This document shows, one piece after another, positions 1-11,929 of a stretch of 64,000 bases of DNA (the first letter of the stretch is position 1; each line of letters begins with the position of its first letter). The position numbers were made by a program, and so were the translations under genes. The notes beneath the pieces are model-generated. The model worked only from the letters and a program-made list of their open reading frames with translations. It was not told the DNA's origin and searched no databases. Origin of the DNA: Megaleporinus macrocephalus (taxonomy: Eukaryota > Chordata > Actinopteri > Characiformes > Anostomidae); contig CM038728.1 of NCBI GenBank assembly GCA_021613375.1, positions 34,029,799 through 34,093,798 of the forward strand, in the 5' to 3' direction.

Positions 1-179
1 GAACAGTTAAACCTTGATTTAATCCAAGTTTAAGATTCATTTGTGGTGGTGCAGCCCACCCTTAGACCACCAACAACAACACTGAAATGAGAGAAACATG
101 GATTTATACCAACATTCACAGGTTTAATGTGACACAGAACGTAATAAATCTAGAAATAGAGCATTCTTGGACAAAGAAC

Positions 180-440
180 ACACGCCACCACCACGTCGGT
201 GTCACTGGTGGTCCTGTGGGGGTCCTGATCATTAAAGAACAGAGTAATAAAGTATACAGAGAATCAGATGAACTACAGTCTGTGAGTGGAGGTCCTGTAT
301 GGTCAATGGAGCTGATACAGTGGACAGTGAGTGGAGGTCCTGTATGGTCAATGGAGCTGATACAGTGGACAGTGAGTGGAGGTCCTGTATAGTCAATGGA
401 GCTGATACAGTGGACAGTGAGTGGAGATGTAAGGAGGGTG
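180..440 (+). mobile_element. Family A interspersed element, partial copy 1
   Basis: This is the 3' part of an interspersed repeat found five times in the window. It holds the block CCACCACCACGTCGGTGTCA, then GGGGGTCCTGATCATTAAAG, then GATGAACTACAGTCTG, and ends in about 3.2 copies of a 45-bp unit (282-426) containing GGTCCTGTATGGTCAATGG. The same order is seen at 10.9-11.9 kb, where the 45-bp unit is present about 20 times. The family is one I remember as widespread in fish, but I cannot name its superfamily. It looks non-autonomous. The short frame through it is a by-product of the 45-bp unit. Confidence 0.7.
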
Positions 441-1615
441 TAGATTGATAGAGGCTCTAGACTCTTGGGTTGATATTACAGCCCCCCCTTAAAGACTTTG
501 CCATAAAACCACAGTATCTGCTGTTCCACACTGTTTTTAAGGGGGTTTGGTGAAGAAGGTGGGTCCCAGTCTTTTACTGGAGACCCAGTGATACAACCAG
601 GTGCGTCCCAGCAATCCACAAGCTTCCCGATCAAAGTTCGTCCACACGGCATTACATCTGACGTTCCAAATCCGAGTGCAGGCTAACCCCCTCTCCATGC
701 TTGGAGCTCACTGTACCGTTTAAACTAATACCCGAGTTTCTCCGCAGGGCTCTGCGGATTTATTTCCTAAAGTTATTTAATGTAACCCGGGCGCCGGCGC
801 CTATCTCACTTTTAATTAATTCCATAAATCATTATTAATAACCTTTAAAACTTCCATCTCCATGCCTGTAATCACCATAGTCAATCTTTGGTGTCAGTTT
901 TGATTGCCAATCCATGTCCTCCTCTAATTGACCTTGTCCGTGGAGGGAAGAGCGCGGCGTTCGCCTTCCTCTCTGATAGCCAATTTATTCCTTCCTGCAA
1001 ATTAAGAGCGCGCCGAGTTTGTTCAGCAGCTTTAATTCAATCACGTTTGGTGCCGAAACAAGGCAGAAGGTGACGCTGACGACCGGAATACCGGAATTAT
1101 TTTGGAGTTGCTCTTTATTTTTAGCCCCGTCGGAGAGGTACTCGGGTCGGTCTCACGTTTGAAGGATTGTGCTAGATTAAAAGGCTTCTGATTTGATTTC
1201 GGCGGCGGCGGCGGCCCCGTACAGTTTTATGGTTTGTTAGCGCTCTAATCACTAACAACTTAAGAAGATTACAGACTAAGACCTCTCCGCCGGAGAAGAA
1301 GTGACTGGTACAGTTGTTTAGCTCAGCAGGAGTTCAGACTATCGCGGCGCTACTTTGAGGGACACGTTTGAAAGCAATTATTTGTTAGGTGAGCTCGTTC
1401 CCTAGGAGCATAACCCAGAAAGGAAAGAGCTGTTAACTCCTTAAAGGCTCTTAAACTGCAGGTTCCAGACCAAAATCTTGCTTCATAGGTCCATCCCAGG
1501 TGATCTTAGCCATCCTGAAGTCCCACTTCTAGAGCTCAGACACGGCTACTATCTAATATCTACAGATAATCGTGATTTCTAGTCAAGCCTGCAGCATTTC
1601 TATTTATATTCCAAT
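441..1615. other. Apparently unique sequence, no gene seen
   Basis: No repeat family or coding signal was recognised. The stretch is mixed in base composition and has a short (GGC)n run at about 1,200-1,215. Frames are short and show no domain. Confidence 0.4.
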
Positions 1616-1619
1616 TAGG

Positions 1620-1968
1620 CTGGAGTGTTTAAACTCCTCAGTGTTACCGCTGGACTGAGAATCGTCCACCAACCAAAACTATCCAGACAGCAGTGTCCTG
1701 TGGGCGGCGTCCTGTGTCCACTGATGAAGGACTAGAGGAACTCAAACTGTGCAGCAGCAGATGAGCTACTGTCTCTGACTTCACATCTACAAGGTGGACC
1801 AGCAAGTAGTAGGAGTGTCTAATAGAGTGGACAGTGAGTGGACACAGTGTTTAAACACTCTGTTTGATCACCACGTCAGTGTCACTGCAGTGCTGAGAAT
1901 GACCCACCTCCCTAATAGTATGTGCTCTGTGGTGGTCCTGTGGGGGTCCTGATCATTAAAGAACAAGG
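1620..1968 (+). mobile_element. Family A interspersed element, copy 2
   Basis: The copy starts with GGAGTGTTTAAACTCC and GGACTGAGAATCGTCCACC, continues through CAAGGTGGACCAGCAAGTAG and GAGTGTCTAATAGAGTGGAC, and ends with the distal block CACCACGTCAGTGTCACTGC and GGTCCTGATCATTAAAGAAC. The inner module is reversed relative to the distal block when compared with copy 3 (10.1 kb). The ACAGGAC-type segment that is expanded in copy 3 is here only one or two 14-bp units. Confidence 0.75.
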
Positions 1969-2138
1969 TAAATATGTTCCAATATGGTAGATTAGATTAG
2001 ATTAGATGAGATAGATACATGACATAGATACTTTATTGATCCCAGAGGGAAATTAATGATCTCGGCATTTAACCCATTTGTGCACTCACAAACTAGTGAT
2101 ATATATATATAATATAATAATATAATGAACACTCCATA

Positions 2139-2161
2139 TTGAATCATATGAACTACTGTCA

Positions 2162-2233
<72 letters not shown>

Positions 2234-2255
2234 TAACAGTAGTTCATATGATTCA
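2139..2255. repeat. Palindrome with (TA)33 at its centre
   Basis: A TA dinucleotide run (2,165-2,230) is flanked by arms that are reverse complements of each other, with about 24 of 25 positions pairing. The left arm contains GAATCATATGAACTACTG and the right arm CAGTAGTTCATATGATTC. The whole would fold into a long hairpin or cruciform. The arm word GAACTACWGTC resembles the GATGAACTACAGTC block of family A, so this may be a palindromic relative of it. Confidence 0.8.
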
Positions 2256-3714
2256 GAAGCGATAAGGCTGCCAGAAATATGCCCATTGCAAGAGCCCTGA
2301 AACCCGTCTGGTGCTGAGATGGAGGTAGTATCTGAGCTGAACCGTACTGAAGGTAGTAAATGCACTCTGTTATGTTACACCACATCCCCGAGGCAGAGAT
2401 ATACCACATCAAACATTCTCCCTGCCTCGGTCTCGTAAGTGTCAGGAGGTGGCGGCAGCGCAGGACTGGATATGTAAAGCCTTGTCTTAGTCTGATAGGA
2501 GCAGCGTGTCTATCTGGTAAGGCGTGAGGATTGGGACTCCTCCAGCGAAGGTTATCACCCTCCTGTCCTCGCTGTAGCTGCTATATCTGAGCGCCGAGGT
2601 TAACCCGGAGATTTCAGCAGCTGATGGAGCTCTGGCGAGGGGGATCAGTGGTGTAATTTATTAAAAGACCCTCAGTGAGCTCGGGGAGAGCGAGAAAAAG
2701 CAAAGCCTCTGAAGATCTGGCTCCAAAAAGTGCCATTTAGTGGAGTTGGCAGGAGGTCATAAATCCTCATCACAAGCGAAATGTCTTGCTTGTCATTCAG
2801 CGCTCACGGTGGAAGGCTGTTAATGAGCGCTGAGCTCCTTTGCATATGTTTATGGTGATGGGTGATCCGCATGTAACCTCGCTATAATGCCAACATCAAC
2901 ATCTTGACTTGCGCAGACGCGCTATCGCGATTAGCCACGCCGCGATGACAAATGAGTTTGTTTATTGGCGGAGCGCCTGTTCTGTGGGAGGGGGGGATTA
3001 ATCTGGTGACTCGCTAGGTGTTGCAACCGGGCTACACCCCATCCACAATGGAGTTCACGTCCCTCCAAGGAGATTCTTTAAGTCGCCATTCGTCTCTCCG
3101 AACAAATATGTCAGCCGGAATTAATTGCTGTCCGTTTTACTCCACAGAGCTTCACGTTCACGCCGAGGAACCCGAGCCCCATTAGCTGGAGCAAACAGCA
3201 TTTGCACCATAATGGCTACAGCCGAGGCTTATCAAGCTGATCCTTTGTCCACACCTGATGGACAAGCTTCACAATGAGCCGGCTGATTGAAGGGCATTGT
3301 AATTGATAGCTCTTGGAATGAATTGCGGAAGTGTGGACGTTGTCGTTTTTGGAACCAGGGCGGTTTCTGTTGTTTATGTATGAATTTATTTATAAATGTT
3401 TTGTTTATTTCTTTCAGTAGTTTGCCAGTTCGGTGTGCTGAACATCTTTTATATTTATTAGAATAAGATTAGCATTAGAATGAATAAGCATGGACAGTAG
3501 ATGATAGTCTTGTAAATGTATACACACTGAAATTATAATACATACATATATACATATGTACATATATAGATGTTTTTCTTTGCACAGTGAGCGTATATAT
3601 GTAGCCAACTGTGCTAAAGAGCTGCTGCTGCTGTTTTAACTTTCTAATGCAGGTTCACACTACATGACTAGGCTTTGAATAATTATATCATCACAAAAAT
3701 ATATATATTTATTA

Positions 3715-3720
<6 letters not shown>
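2256..3720. other. Unique block, possible conserved non-coding sequence
   Basis: This is a stretch of balanced composition with no repeat recognised until the AT-rich part after about 3,370. It contains TTTGCATATG near 2,840, several TAAT words, and a GC-rich part near 2,930-3,330. No splice-bounded open frame with a known domain was seen. The texture is that of developmental non-coding sequence; that is an impression, not a result. Confidence 0.25.
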
Positions 3721-3721
<1 letters not shown>

Positions 3722-3796
<75 letters not shown>

Positions 3797-3925
3797 CCTT
3801 GAGCCTTCTATTGTCCATTCATCCTGAAACTTTCACACACACATATTTATATATACAAATACATATACATATATCTTTCTCTCTCAGGCGCTATTTATAA
3901 TATAGAAAGTGAGCATATCTTTTGG

Positions 3926-3975
<50 letters not shown>

Positions 3976-4100
3976 CCTTCTCTTATTTTGATTGGTCCAT
4001 GTATCATGAAACTATATATATATTTCTATTGGTATCTCTCTCTCTCTCTTTCTATATATAAATAAACAGACAAAAATTGAGATATACATATTTCTTTGGA

Positions 4101-4177
<77 letters not shown>

Positions 4178-4201
4178 TACACATATACATATACTAAAGC
4201 A

Positions 4202-4299
<98 letters not shown>

Positions 4300-4330
4300 A
4301 ACATTTACTTACAGTTATATATATATATAA
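3722..4330. repeat. Cluster of microsatellites
   Basis: The order is (AT)n at 3,722-3,793, (TATC)n at about 3,925-3,974, (AT)n at 4,103-4,172, (TC)n at 4,203-4,240 and (AT)n at 4,241-4,297. Between them, at about 3,800-3,835 and 3,985-4,015, are short pieces (ATTGTCCATTCATCCTGAAA and ATTGGTCCATGTATCATGAA) that resemble the inner part of the family C repeat (8.8, 31.7 and 61.9 kb). The frame of alternating Tyr-Ile codons here is an artefact of the TA run. Confidence 0.9.
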
Positions 4331-4349
4331 GTTATATATATAGAACTAA

Positions 4350-5890
4350 ACCAGACACCTATAACAACAACAACTTTGTCAACATCCAAACATTAATGAG
4401 CTCAGTATGTGTGTGTGAGACTGAACTGTAAGTAAATGTTGGTCATTGTGAATCCACAACAACACCAGGTCCAGATCAGACTCCTCGTGTAGCTTAGTTC
4501 ACCTGTACGTCCCGTATTCGTTTAAAAAGGTCGGGACGTTAAACTGGGGGTTAAACGCTGATGTAGTCTAAGCGACTGTGTTTGCTGCGGTTGTATAAAA
4601 AGCAATAAGCGACGCGAGGCCTAACGACACCGCTCACCTGCGCTAAACCGAGCGTAGCCCACGGCGGCGTGTGAATTCTCGCTTTATTACTGGTTCCGGG
4701 CGAGCGTTCATATCTCCTCAGCTGCACCTTGCTCTCGTTTTTCAATCTAAACAAACAGGCGAACAAGTCTGCTCGCGGTGGTTTGTCTTTTCCTTGCCGC
4801 TCCCCCCGTTCCGCCTCCCACTCTTCTCCGTGTATTAATAGCACCTCAGGAGAGCGGGCCTGCACGTCAGGCTTTATCTCAGGAGGAGATGGGCGAAGGT
4901 AAATGAAGCCTGAACCTGAGAACAGACCTACCTTGCCTTCTCGAGGGGATGCTCTGAGCACATTAAGTGAAACATCAGTAATGTGAAAAACAAATGGGGG
5001 GGATGCGAAACCCCCCGAAGAATCGCCTCGACCGGCAACGCGTCGGGCCGGGCCATAAATCTCCGAAACCTTACCCTCTCGGAGAAAGGGAGGGAGAAAG
5101 AGAACGGGAACGAGGAGGAGGAGGAGACGGAGACGGAGGCGCTGGCTTGTTTTCCCCTCGCCCGCCGAGGACATAAGGCTGGGCTAATCAGAAGGGAAGT
5201 TTATAGAATATACGGGGTCTCGGTGGGCTATTTTGTTGTGTGTTTAGAAGCTGGAGCTCAGATGAGGCGCGCTGTCTCGCGGCCAAGGCTGATGTAACAG
5301 GCTCCGGCGCTCGAGCTCTCCATTTAAAGTTGCCTCCAACACGATTTGGATAAAGACAAATGAAGTTTACACTCTGCTGGGGAGCGCGCGGGGATTAGCG
5401 GTAATAAAGATGCATTAGAAATCCGGATAGCGCTTCTTGGCAATGCGTCTCGCATCCGCGGAGCCCGCCGGGCGAGCAGGCAGCGGCAATATCTCACCAC
5501 GGGGTCCTCATCGCCTCTTGTCAATCAAACATGTGCATATGATAATGCGTTGAGGAGCGCCGGGTGTTGGAGTGGTCCGCGCTCCGTCCTCTCTCGGCGG
5601 AAAAGGATCCATCTGTTACGTCTCACACCTAGAAATTACTGCCGGGCTCGTTCCGCCGGCCGCTCCTTCTATTATTAGTAAAAATAGATTGGTTTGTTCT
5701 GAGAAGGCAGCGCTCTGTTGACACAGGCCTACTGGTGTCAGCCTCTGCCTCTCCAGGGGTTGTACACTAGACTCCTCTACCTGCTCACCCATCATTCACA
5801 GAAGACTGAATCATAGAGGAGCTGCGAACGAAGAGATCATCAGCATCGTCTACACGTTTCTACGTACAGGAGAGTGTGCTGTTATCTGAG
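4350..5890. other. GC-rich unique block without an identified gene
   Basis: The part from about 4,530 to 5,700 is CpG-rich and repeat-poor. A 207-codon open frame runs on the minus strand (5,174-4,551). Its N-terminus is Leu-rich and signal-like, but that segment is read from a GGA/GAC purine run, and the rest shows no known domain. I treat it as chance. The part 5,300-5,560 has the unique-sequence texture of an enhancer. Confidence 0.3.
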
Positions 5891-6560
5891 TATGCTCTCA
5901 CTTTACTTTTTATGTTCTTCTCCGTGATATACTGAACACAGTTATACTTAAGTATGCTGGAGTTATACTGACAAGTATAGAACAGTCTAAGTATATTTGG
6001 CCTTTAATTGTACTTAATCTTTTGATTGAGATAGTAGAAGTAAGTATTCTTGCTCTGCACAAAAACACATCCAGTACAATATTTATTTAAAATTTGATTT
6101 ATAAAGATTTATAAAGATACTAATATGTTTATAATCTGAGTGTGTCTTGTTTATTTTACGTGTGTCCACTGGTGAGTAAGTAAACGTTGTTAAGTTCTAT
6201 TTTAAGTAGAAAAAAACTCTTAAACCTAGTCATATACTTTAAAGTACAACAATAATATAAGCAGTAAATTATAAGTACAAGCTAGTAAACTAACTGTAAA
6301 CCCTTAAGATTACTTTTAGTGTAGTTGCAGTACAAAAGATGTAAACTAGTTGTATACTTGATTTACTACTCTTACACTTAACGTGTACTTAAAAGTTTAC
6401 TTTTAAAAACTAGAAAGTGGGCCAATTTAGTCCCAAGAAGTATTAAAATAGTACATATACTAGTGTACTACTAGTACAATGATATTAGCATAGTAACTAC
6501 ATAAAGTATACTTAATAAAATGAACTTTAAGTATACTTATTTTCTGTAAGGGTGGGCAGG
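5890..6560. mobile_element. AAGTATACTT-rich repeat, probable non-autonomous DNA element
   Basis: The stretch is dense in the self-complementary word AAGTATACTT and its variants (ATACTTAAGTAT near 5,945, AAGTATACTTAATAAA near 6,505, AAGTATACTTATTTTCTGTA near 6,531). I remember sequence ending in AAGTATACTT plus TGTAAGGG as a common fish repeat. Exact ends and inverted termini could not be fixed by eye. Confidence 0.45.
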
Positions 6561-6942
6561 AAGTGTTATTACTGTTAATAAACAGCAGTAGCTTTAAAAT
6601 GAGTGTACACAGATGAGCCTACCAAAGGCTAGTCCGACGTACTTCAGTCATTGATCCTGATTATTTAGAGATAATACAGCTGCAAGAAAAAGTACGAGCT
6701 TTGAAATGACCTGGTTTTCTGCATTAATTGATTATAAAACCTGATCTGATCTACATCTCAGTCCCAATTATAGACAAAAACAAAGTCTTTAATCTAATAC
6801 CATACACACACTTTAAACATTCACAGTGCTGGTGGAAGTTCAGTGATTCTTCAATTAGGGGAACTTTTACGTCCCTATGTCCATAGAAATGGACTCTAAC
6901 GGAGTATCAAGAATTGGATCTTATTTGCCGTTGAATGGAACT

Positions 6943-7159
6943 GCAGGCGGGATTGAGATGAACATTTATTTATTAAACAACTTATCAGTTTATTATCATA
7001 TTAACATTATTTACTTGTCATCTTAATATCATGGAATCGTCAGAGTTTTGATTTTGAGGAAATTTGGGTGATCCAAGAGGTTGTTTATTTATTTATTTAT
7101 TTATTTATTTATGTAAACAAAAAAGTACATTAAATAGTGCAGGCGGGATCGGGATGACC

Positions 7160-7190
<31 letters not shown>

Positions 7191-7305
7191 AACTTATCAG
7201 TTTATTATTATTTTAACATTTTTTTTACTTGTGATCTTATTATCATGGAATCCTCAGAGTTTTGATTTTAAGAAATTTAGGGGATCCAAGAGGTTAATTA
7301 AGGGG
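6943..7305. repeat. Tandem duplication, 196-bp period
   Basis: GCAGGCGGGAT starts at 6,943 and again at 7,139. Both copies continue through CAACTTATCAGTTTATTAT, ATCATGGAATC, CTCAGAGTTTTGATTTTA-like sequence and GATCCAAGAGGTT. The junction holds (TTTA)n at about 7,083-7,112, and the second copy carries its own (TTTA)n at 7,160-7,187. Confidence 0.85.
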
Positions 7306-8770
7306 TCCCAATGTATATATATTTGATCATGTTTACTATAATACATTGACAGTGTAGACAAAAATTTCCAAAAGAGAGACACCAAAGACATCAACACAGG
7401 GACATCACATCAACTGCATTATGTGAAAGTGTCAGTCGTACTGATCAAAGAAACTCTGCCCTGTAAATAAAGTAAACAGGGAAGATGCAGCTTCATTGAA
7501 TCTTTTTGGTTTTCCTGGGTTTGTGATCCAGGTACACTACGTTCTGTCTCTGGACAGTTTGGATCTGGACAGTTCTGACTGCTGTAGATGCTGAAGAGAG
7601 CAGCGTGATCTTTGTGATGTAAACAAATTCATAAGGAAAGTGTAAAAACTCACGTTTATCCAGACAGAAGGTTCAACTCCATCTTCAATGATGGGCTGAT
7701 TTTCCTATCAAAGTCCTGAGCTTCTCCAGTCCAGTCAATCTGGCAGTGATGTTGATCCAGTGAACAGCATATATATGTGAGTATAGAACATATAGAACAT
7801 TTATATTAATTATTATTTCCCAGATGGCATAATAATATTAAGAAAAGTCATTAAATATGAAGCAAATGAATTCAAATACTTATCTAATCACTTATTTAGA
7901 GACGTTACATTTTGAATGGAGTCAAACCAGCACCAAAGATAATAAGACCATTAACAGAATCACACTTGTATCTTAACTCTACAAGCCCTGCAGCGCTGTT
8001 ATTGAAGAGTGTTTATTAACCATCAGTCTTCTATACACACATACATACATTCACACTCTAGCAGATCTGATTAGAACAATAAATAATCAGACATACAATA
8101 CAAAGTATCATGAATATGTTATTGTGAGAGAAGTAGATCAGATCTTGATCCAGTTTGAAGAACAAAGTTAGGTTCCAGATTTCTCCTGGACGCCCCAGAC
8201 ATTGTATGAATGTGTTCAGTTCCTTCAGCAGCAAATCTTGATTTATCTTAATGAAGTACTGAGCAGTCAAAGCAGGTATTAGATGAGAACTGATAATAAT
8301 ACTGGGTTGTTTAGGAGAAGCTTGGAAAGGGTTAAATAAACACACTGACGTATGTAGAAGCTCTATTTACTCTATTAATACTGTTTAATATTTAAATAAT
8401 AAAGTGTTCCTGTCTGGAAAAATAGCTTTTAAATATAATCTTTTGCGCAGTACTATTTATTGAAAGTAAAGAATGTTTTTTCCTCCTACTCTTACATTAG
8501 CAACGAGAAAATATGAGCTATTGTTCTGACAGAGTAACAGGTCATTACAAATTATGCCAGTGTTATTTGTTGACCCTAAAATTTCATTGTCTGTTTGAAA
8601 ACCAGAGTGTTGGAGATAAACAAGCAAAAAAAGCTTCATCTATAACATATTTAATCTGTATTTCTATAAGGTACTCAGCTCATTGTAGCTCTATAGTACT
8701 ATTAATACTAATACTATGTGCTTTTTTAAATATAATATTGTCCCCAAGTGCCTCAAAGTTTCGCACAGCA
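7306..8770. other. AT-rich sequence, nothing recognised
   Basis: This is about 1.5 kb of AT-rich sequence with no clear repeat family, splice-bounded frame or RNA gene. Open frames are under 110 codons and show no domain. Confidence 0.4.

Positions 8771-8771
<1 letters not shown>

Positions 8772-8840
<69 letters not shown>
8772..8840. repeat. (TA)n microsatellite
   Basis: An uninterrupted TA run of about 33 repeats directly abuts the family C repeat that follows. Confidence 0.95.
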
Positions 8841-8844
<4 letters not shown>

Positions 8845-9085
8845 GCTTTCCAATTAAAAACATGTTTTTCGATTTTGAGTGTTCTACATTATTTGAACAT
8901 GCCAATGGTTGTTACATTGTCTGAAAATTTCATGATTAATGGACCAATAGAAGTGCTCCAAAACAGCTTGGAAAAAAATCTGGTTCTATTGACTTACATT
9001 GAACGTAAAGTATGTTTTTGGTCTCTCCTATAAAGCTGCAATTTTAGTTTTAGTTTAGTTTTTCATTGGACAGCGATTATATATA
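8841..9085 (+). mobile_element. Family C short repeat, copy 1
   Basis: It contains TTAATGGACCAATAGAAGTG, CTATTGACTTACATTGAACG and TTGGACAGCGATTATAT. The same blocks occur at 31.74-31.96 kb and, in reverse, at 61.90-62.09 kb. The right end TTGGACAGCGAT matches an end-like ATCGCTGTCCAA in the third copy. It looks like a short non-autonomous element of about 200-250 bp; its class is unknown to me. Confidence 0.6.
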
Positions 9086-9171
9086 TATATTATTCATTAC
9101 TTATTATTATTCATTACTATACAAAAAGTTTCACTTAAACCCAGTAAGAATTGTATTTAAATAAACTGTTA

Positions 9172-9208
9172 AGCTTCTTCTTCTTCTTCTTCTTCTTCTT
9201 CTTCTTCT
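9172..9208. repeat. (CTT)n microsatellite
   Basis: An uninterrupted CTT run of about 12 repeats. Confidence 0.95.
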
Positions 9209-9209
9209 G

Positions 9210-10100
9210 GTTGATGATGTCTGATATTTCAGCACCTCCAGACAGTTTCAGGACCATGGTCAGCTCCACAGGCTGTTACACTTAGTATGACTCAGCGGCC
9301 GAACACAGTGGAGAGCGAGTAACCGAAAATAGTCCAACACTCGTACATCGGTATGCAGGAACCACGCAGCCTTTTAGCTTTCGGCAGTGACGTCTGTTTT
9401 TTTTTTCCTCCTCCAGTGAAGGAATATTCCAGCCCTTCAGGTTTCTGAAGTCTTTCTGCCTCTTTTCTGTCACGACAGCGAAGAAAATAAATAAATAAAT
9501 AAATAAAGGAGCAAATGCGTTTGGCAGGACGGCCTGTACTTCTCAAACTCTGTTGAATAATTCTGGATCCACAAATCTGAACTGGTTAAAGTGTCACACG
9601 CCATTTCACAGCTCAGTGGAGTTGACTGAGCTGTTTGCAGATTAGTTACGAGTTGAATTCTCATTCCCCCGGAGGCACTGCCCATTCTCATTGGTCATTT
9701 GGGTTAGCCTGGCCTCATTTGCCAGTTAATTGCATTCTATACTTGAGCTAAAGACCTGTCATCTGTTTCTCTGGGTCCATTTATCTTACAAATAACCTAC
9801 ACAGTGCCCTGCTGGAGCAAAGACGCTGCTGGAGACGTTTTGTACGTGGCGGATTTGGGAAGCGCTTGGCCTGATTCCGCTTTGATTCCATTTTGATTCC
9901 ATTTCTTTTCCCGCTAGTAACGATTTGCGGAGATGACGTTGGGTTAAAACGTGATCGGGTTCCAGGTATTTACATTTGGGTTGGTGCCAAGCAAGGGCAC
10001 CTTCGTAGGGACTTCGTGACGCATGGATAGGTATCTAATAGCACGTTTATAAAGCATTAGCTGGAGAGCTTATGCTGGTATAGCATGCAAAATAGTCTAA
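9210..10100. other. Unique sequence, no gene seen
   Basis: Mixed composition with a short (AATA)n run at about 9,486-9,508. The open frames here are short and overlap one another on the minus strand without a domain. Confidence 0.35.
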
Positions 10101-10264
10101 GATCTAAATTAGAGTGTTTAAACACTGTGTCCACTCACTGTCCACTCACTGTCCACTCTATTAGACACTCCTACTACTTGCTGGTCCACCTTGTAGATGT
10201 AAAGTCAGAGACAGTAGCTCATCTGCTGCTGCACAGTTTGTGTTCCTCTAGTCCTTCATCAGTG

Positions 10265-10727
10265 GACACAGGACGCCGCCCACAGGACACTGGCCACAGG
10301 ATGCCGCCCACAGGACACTGGCCCACAAGATATTGCCTCCAGTATATTGCACACAGGACACTGACTGCAGGACACCACCCAGAGGACACAGTCCACATGA
10401 GGCTGCTCACAGAACGTTGCCCACAGGACACTGGCCACAGGATGCAGCTCACAGGATGCTTGTCACAGGACACCACCCACAGGACACAGCCCACAGGATA
10501 TTGCCTCCAGGACGTTGCACAAAGGATGCTGGCCACAAGACACCACTCACAGGATGTAGCCCACAGGACTCTGGCCACAGGATGCCGCCCACAGGATGCA
10601 GCTCACAGGACGCTGGCCACAGGACACTGTCCCACAGGATATTGCCTACAGTACATTGCACACAGGACACTAACTGCAGGACACCACCCAGAGGACACAG
10701 TCCACAGGAGGCTGCTCACAGGACACT
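10265..10727. repeat. 14-bp minisatellite inside family A copy 3
   Basis: About 32 variable units of the type ACAGGACACTGGCC or ACAGGATGCCGCCC, with some units of 12, 15 or 16 bp. A higher-order repeat is present: the run beginning ACAAGATATTGCC at 10,325 recurs as ACAGGATATTGCC at 10,634 (309 bp later). Other family A copies have only one or two such units at this position. Open frames on both strands are by-products of the repeat. Confidence 0.85.
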
Positions 10728-11015
10728 GCTGTCTGGATAGTTTTGGTTGGTGGACGATTCTCAGTCCAGCAGTGACACTGAGGTGTTGAAACACTCCAGA
10801 AGCAGCAGCACTGCTGTGTCTGATCCACTCACACCAGCACAACACACACTAACTAACACACCACCACCACCACGTCAGTGTCACTGCAGTGCTGAGAATG
10901 ACCCACCTCCCTAATAGTATCTGCTCTGTGGGGGTCCTGTGGGGGTCCTGTGGGGGTCCTGATCATTAAAGAACAGAGTAATAAAGTATACAGAGAATCA
11001 GATGAACTACAGTCT

Positions 11016-11903
11016 GTAAGTGGAGCTCCTGTATGGTCAGTGGAGCTGATACAGTGGACAGTGAGTGGAGGTCCTGTATGGTCAGTGGAGCTGATACAGT
11101 GGACAGTGAGTGGAGGTCCTGTATGGTCAGTGGAGCTGATACAGTGGACAGTGAGTGGAGGTCCTGTATGGTCAGTGGAGCTGATACAGTGGACAGTGAG
11201 TGTAGGTCCTGTATGGTCAGTGGAGCTGATACAGTGGACAGTGAGTGGAGGTCCTGTATGGTCAGTGGAGCTGATACAGTGGACAGTGAGTGGAGGTCCT
11301 GTATGGTCAGTGGAGCTGATACAGTGGACAGTGAGTGGAGGTCCTGTATGGTCAGTGGAGCTGATACAGTGGGCAGTGAGTGGAGGTCCTGTATGGTCAG
11401 TGGAGCTGATACAGTGGACAGTGAGTGGAGCTCCTGTATGGTCAGTGGAGCTGATACAGTGGACAGTGAGTGTAGGTCCTGTATGGTCAGTGGAGCTGAT
11501 ACAGTGGGCAGTGAGTGGAGGTCCTGTATGGTCAGTGGAGCTGATACAGTGGACAGTGAGTGGAGGTCCTGTATGGTCAGTGGAGCTGATACAGTGGACA
11601 GTGAGTGGAGGTCCTGTATGGTCAGTGGAGCTGATACAGTGGACAGTGAGTGGAGGTCCTGTATGGTCAGTGGAGCTGATACAGTGGACAGTGAGTGTAG
11701 GTCCTGTATGGTCAGTGGAGCTGATACAGTGGACAGTGAGTGGAGGTCCTGTATGGTCAGTGGAGCTGATACAGTGGACAGTGAGTGGAGGTCCTGTATG
11801 GTCAGTGGAGCTGATACAGTGGACAGTGAGTGGAGGTCCTGTATGGTCAGTGGAGCTGATACAGTGGACAGTGAGTGGAGGTCCTGTATGGTCAGTGGAG
11901 CTG
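11016..11903. repeat. 45-bp minisatellite at the 3' end of family A copy 3
   Basis: About 19.7 units containing GGTCCTGTATGGTCAGTGG, AGCTGATACAGTGGACAG and TGAGTGGA. Units differ by single substitutions (GGAGGTCC, GGAGCTCC, GTAGGTCC; GGACAG or GGGCAG). Because 45 is a multiple of three and the unit lacks stops in two frames, long frames of 298 and 322 codons exist. The frames encode pure 15-residue repeats and I do not regard them as genes. The same unit is present 3.2 times in copy 1 at 282-426. Confidence 0.95.
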
Positions 11904-11929
11904 AGTGTAATTCATTAAGTGCTCAGTGA

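Larger units (their letters stand above)
10114..11903 (+). mobile_element. Family A interspersed element, copy 3, with two internal minisatellites
   Basis: This is the longest copy of family A. The order is GTGTTTAAACACTGTGTCCA, CTCTATTAGACACTCCTAC, GTAGATGTAAAGTCAGAGAC, CCTTCATCAGTGGACAC, a 14-bp array, GTTTTGGTTGGTGGACGATT, CACTGCTGTGTCTGATCCAC, CACCACCACGTCAGTGTCAC, GGTCCTGATCATTAAAGAAC, then a 45-bp array to the end. The two arrays account for about 1.35 kb of the 1.8 kb; without them the copy would be near 450 bp. There is no transposase, so it is non-autonomous or degenerate. Confidence 0.75.

Noticed and set aside
4551..5174. A 207-codon minus-strand frame with a signal-peptide-like Leu run
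   Set aside because: The Leu run is read from a GGA/GAC purine tract, another frame lies on the opposite strand, and no domain or splice context supports it.
10950..11929. Two long plus-strand frames with a 15-residue repeat
   Set aside because: They are translations of the 45-bp minisatellite in two phases. Nothing outside the repeat is coding-like.
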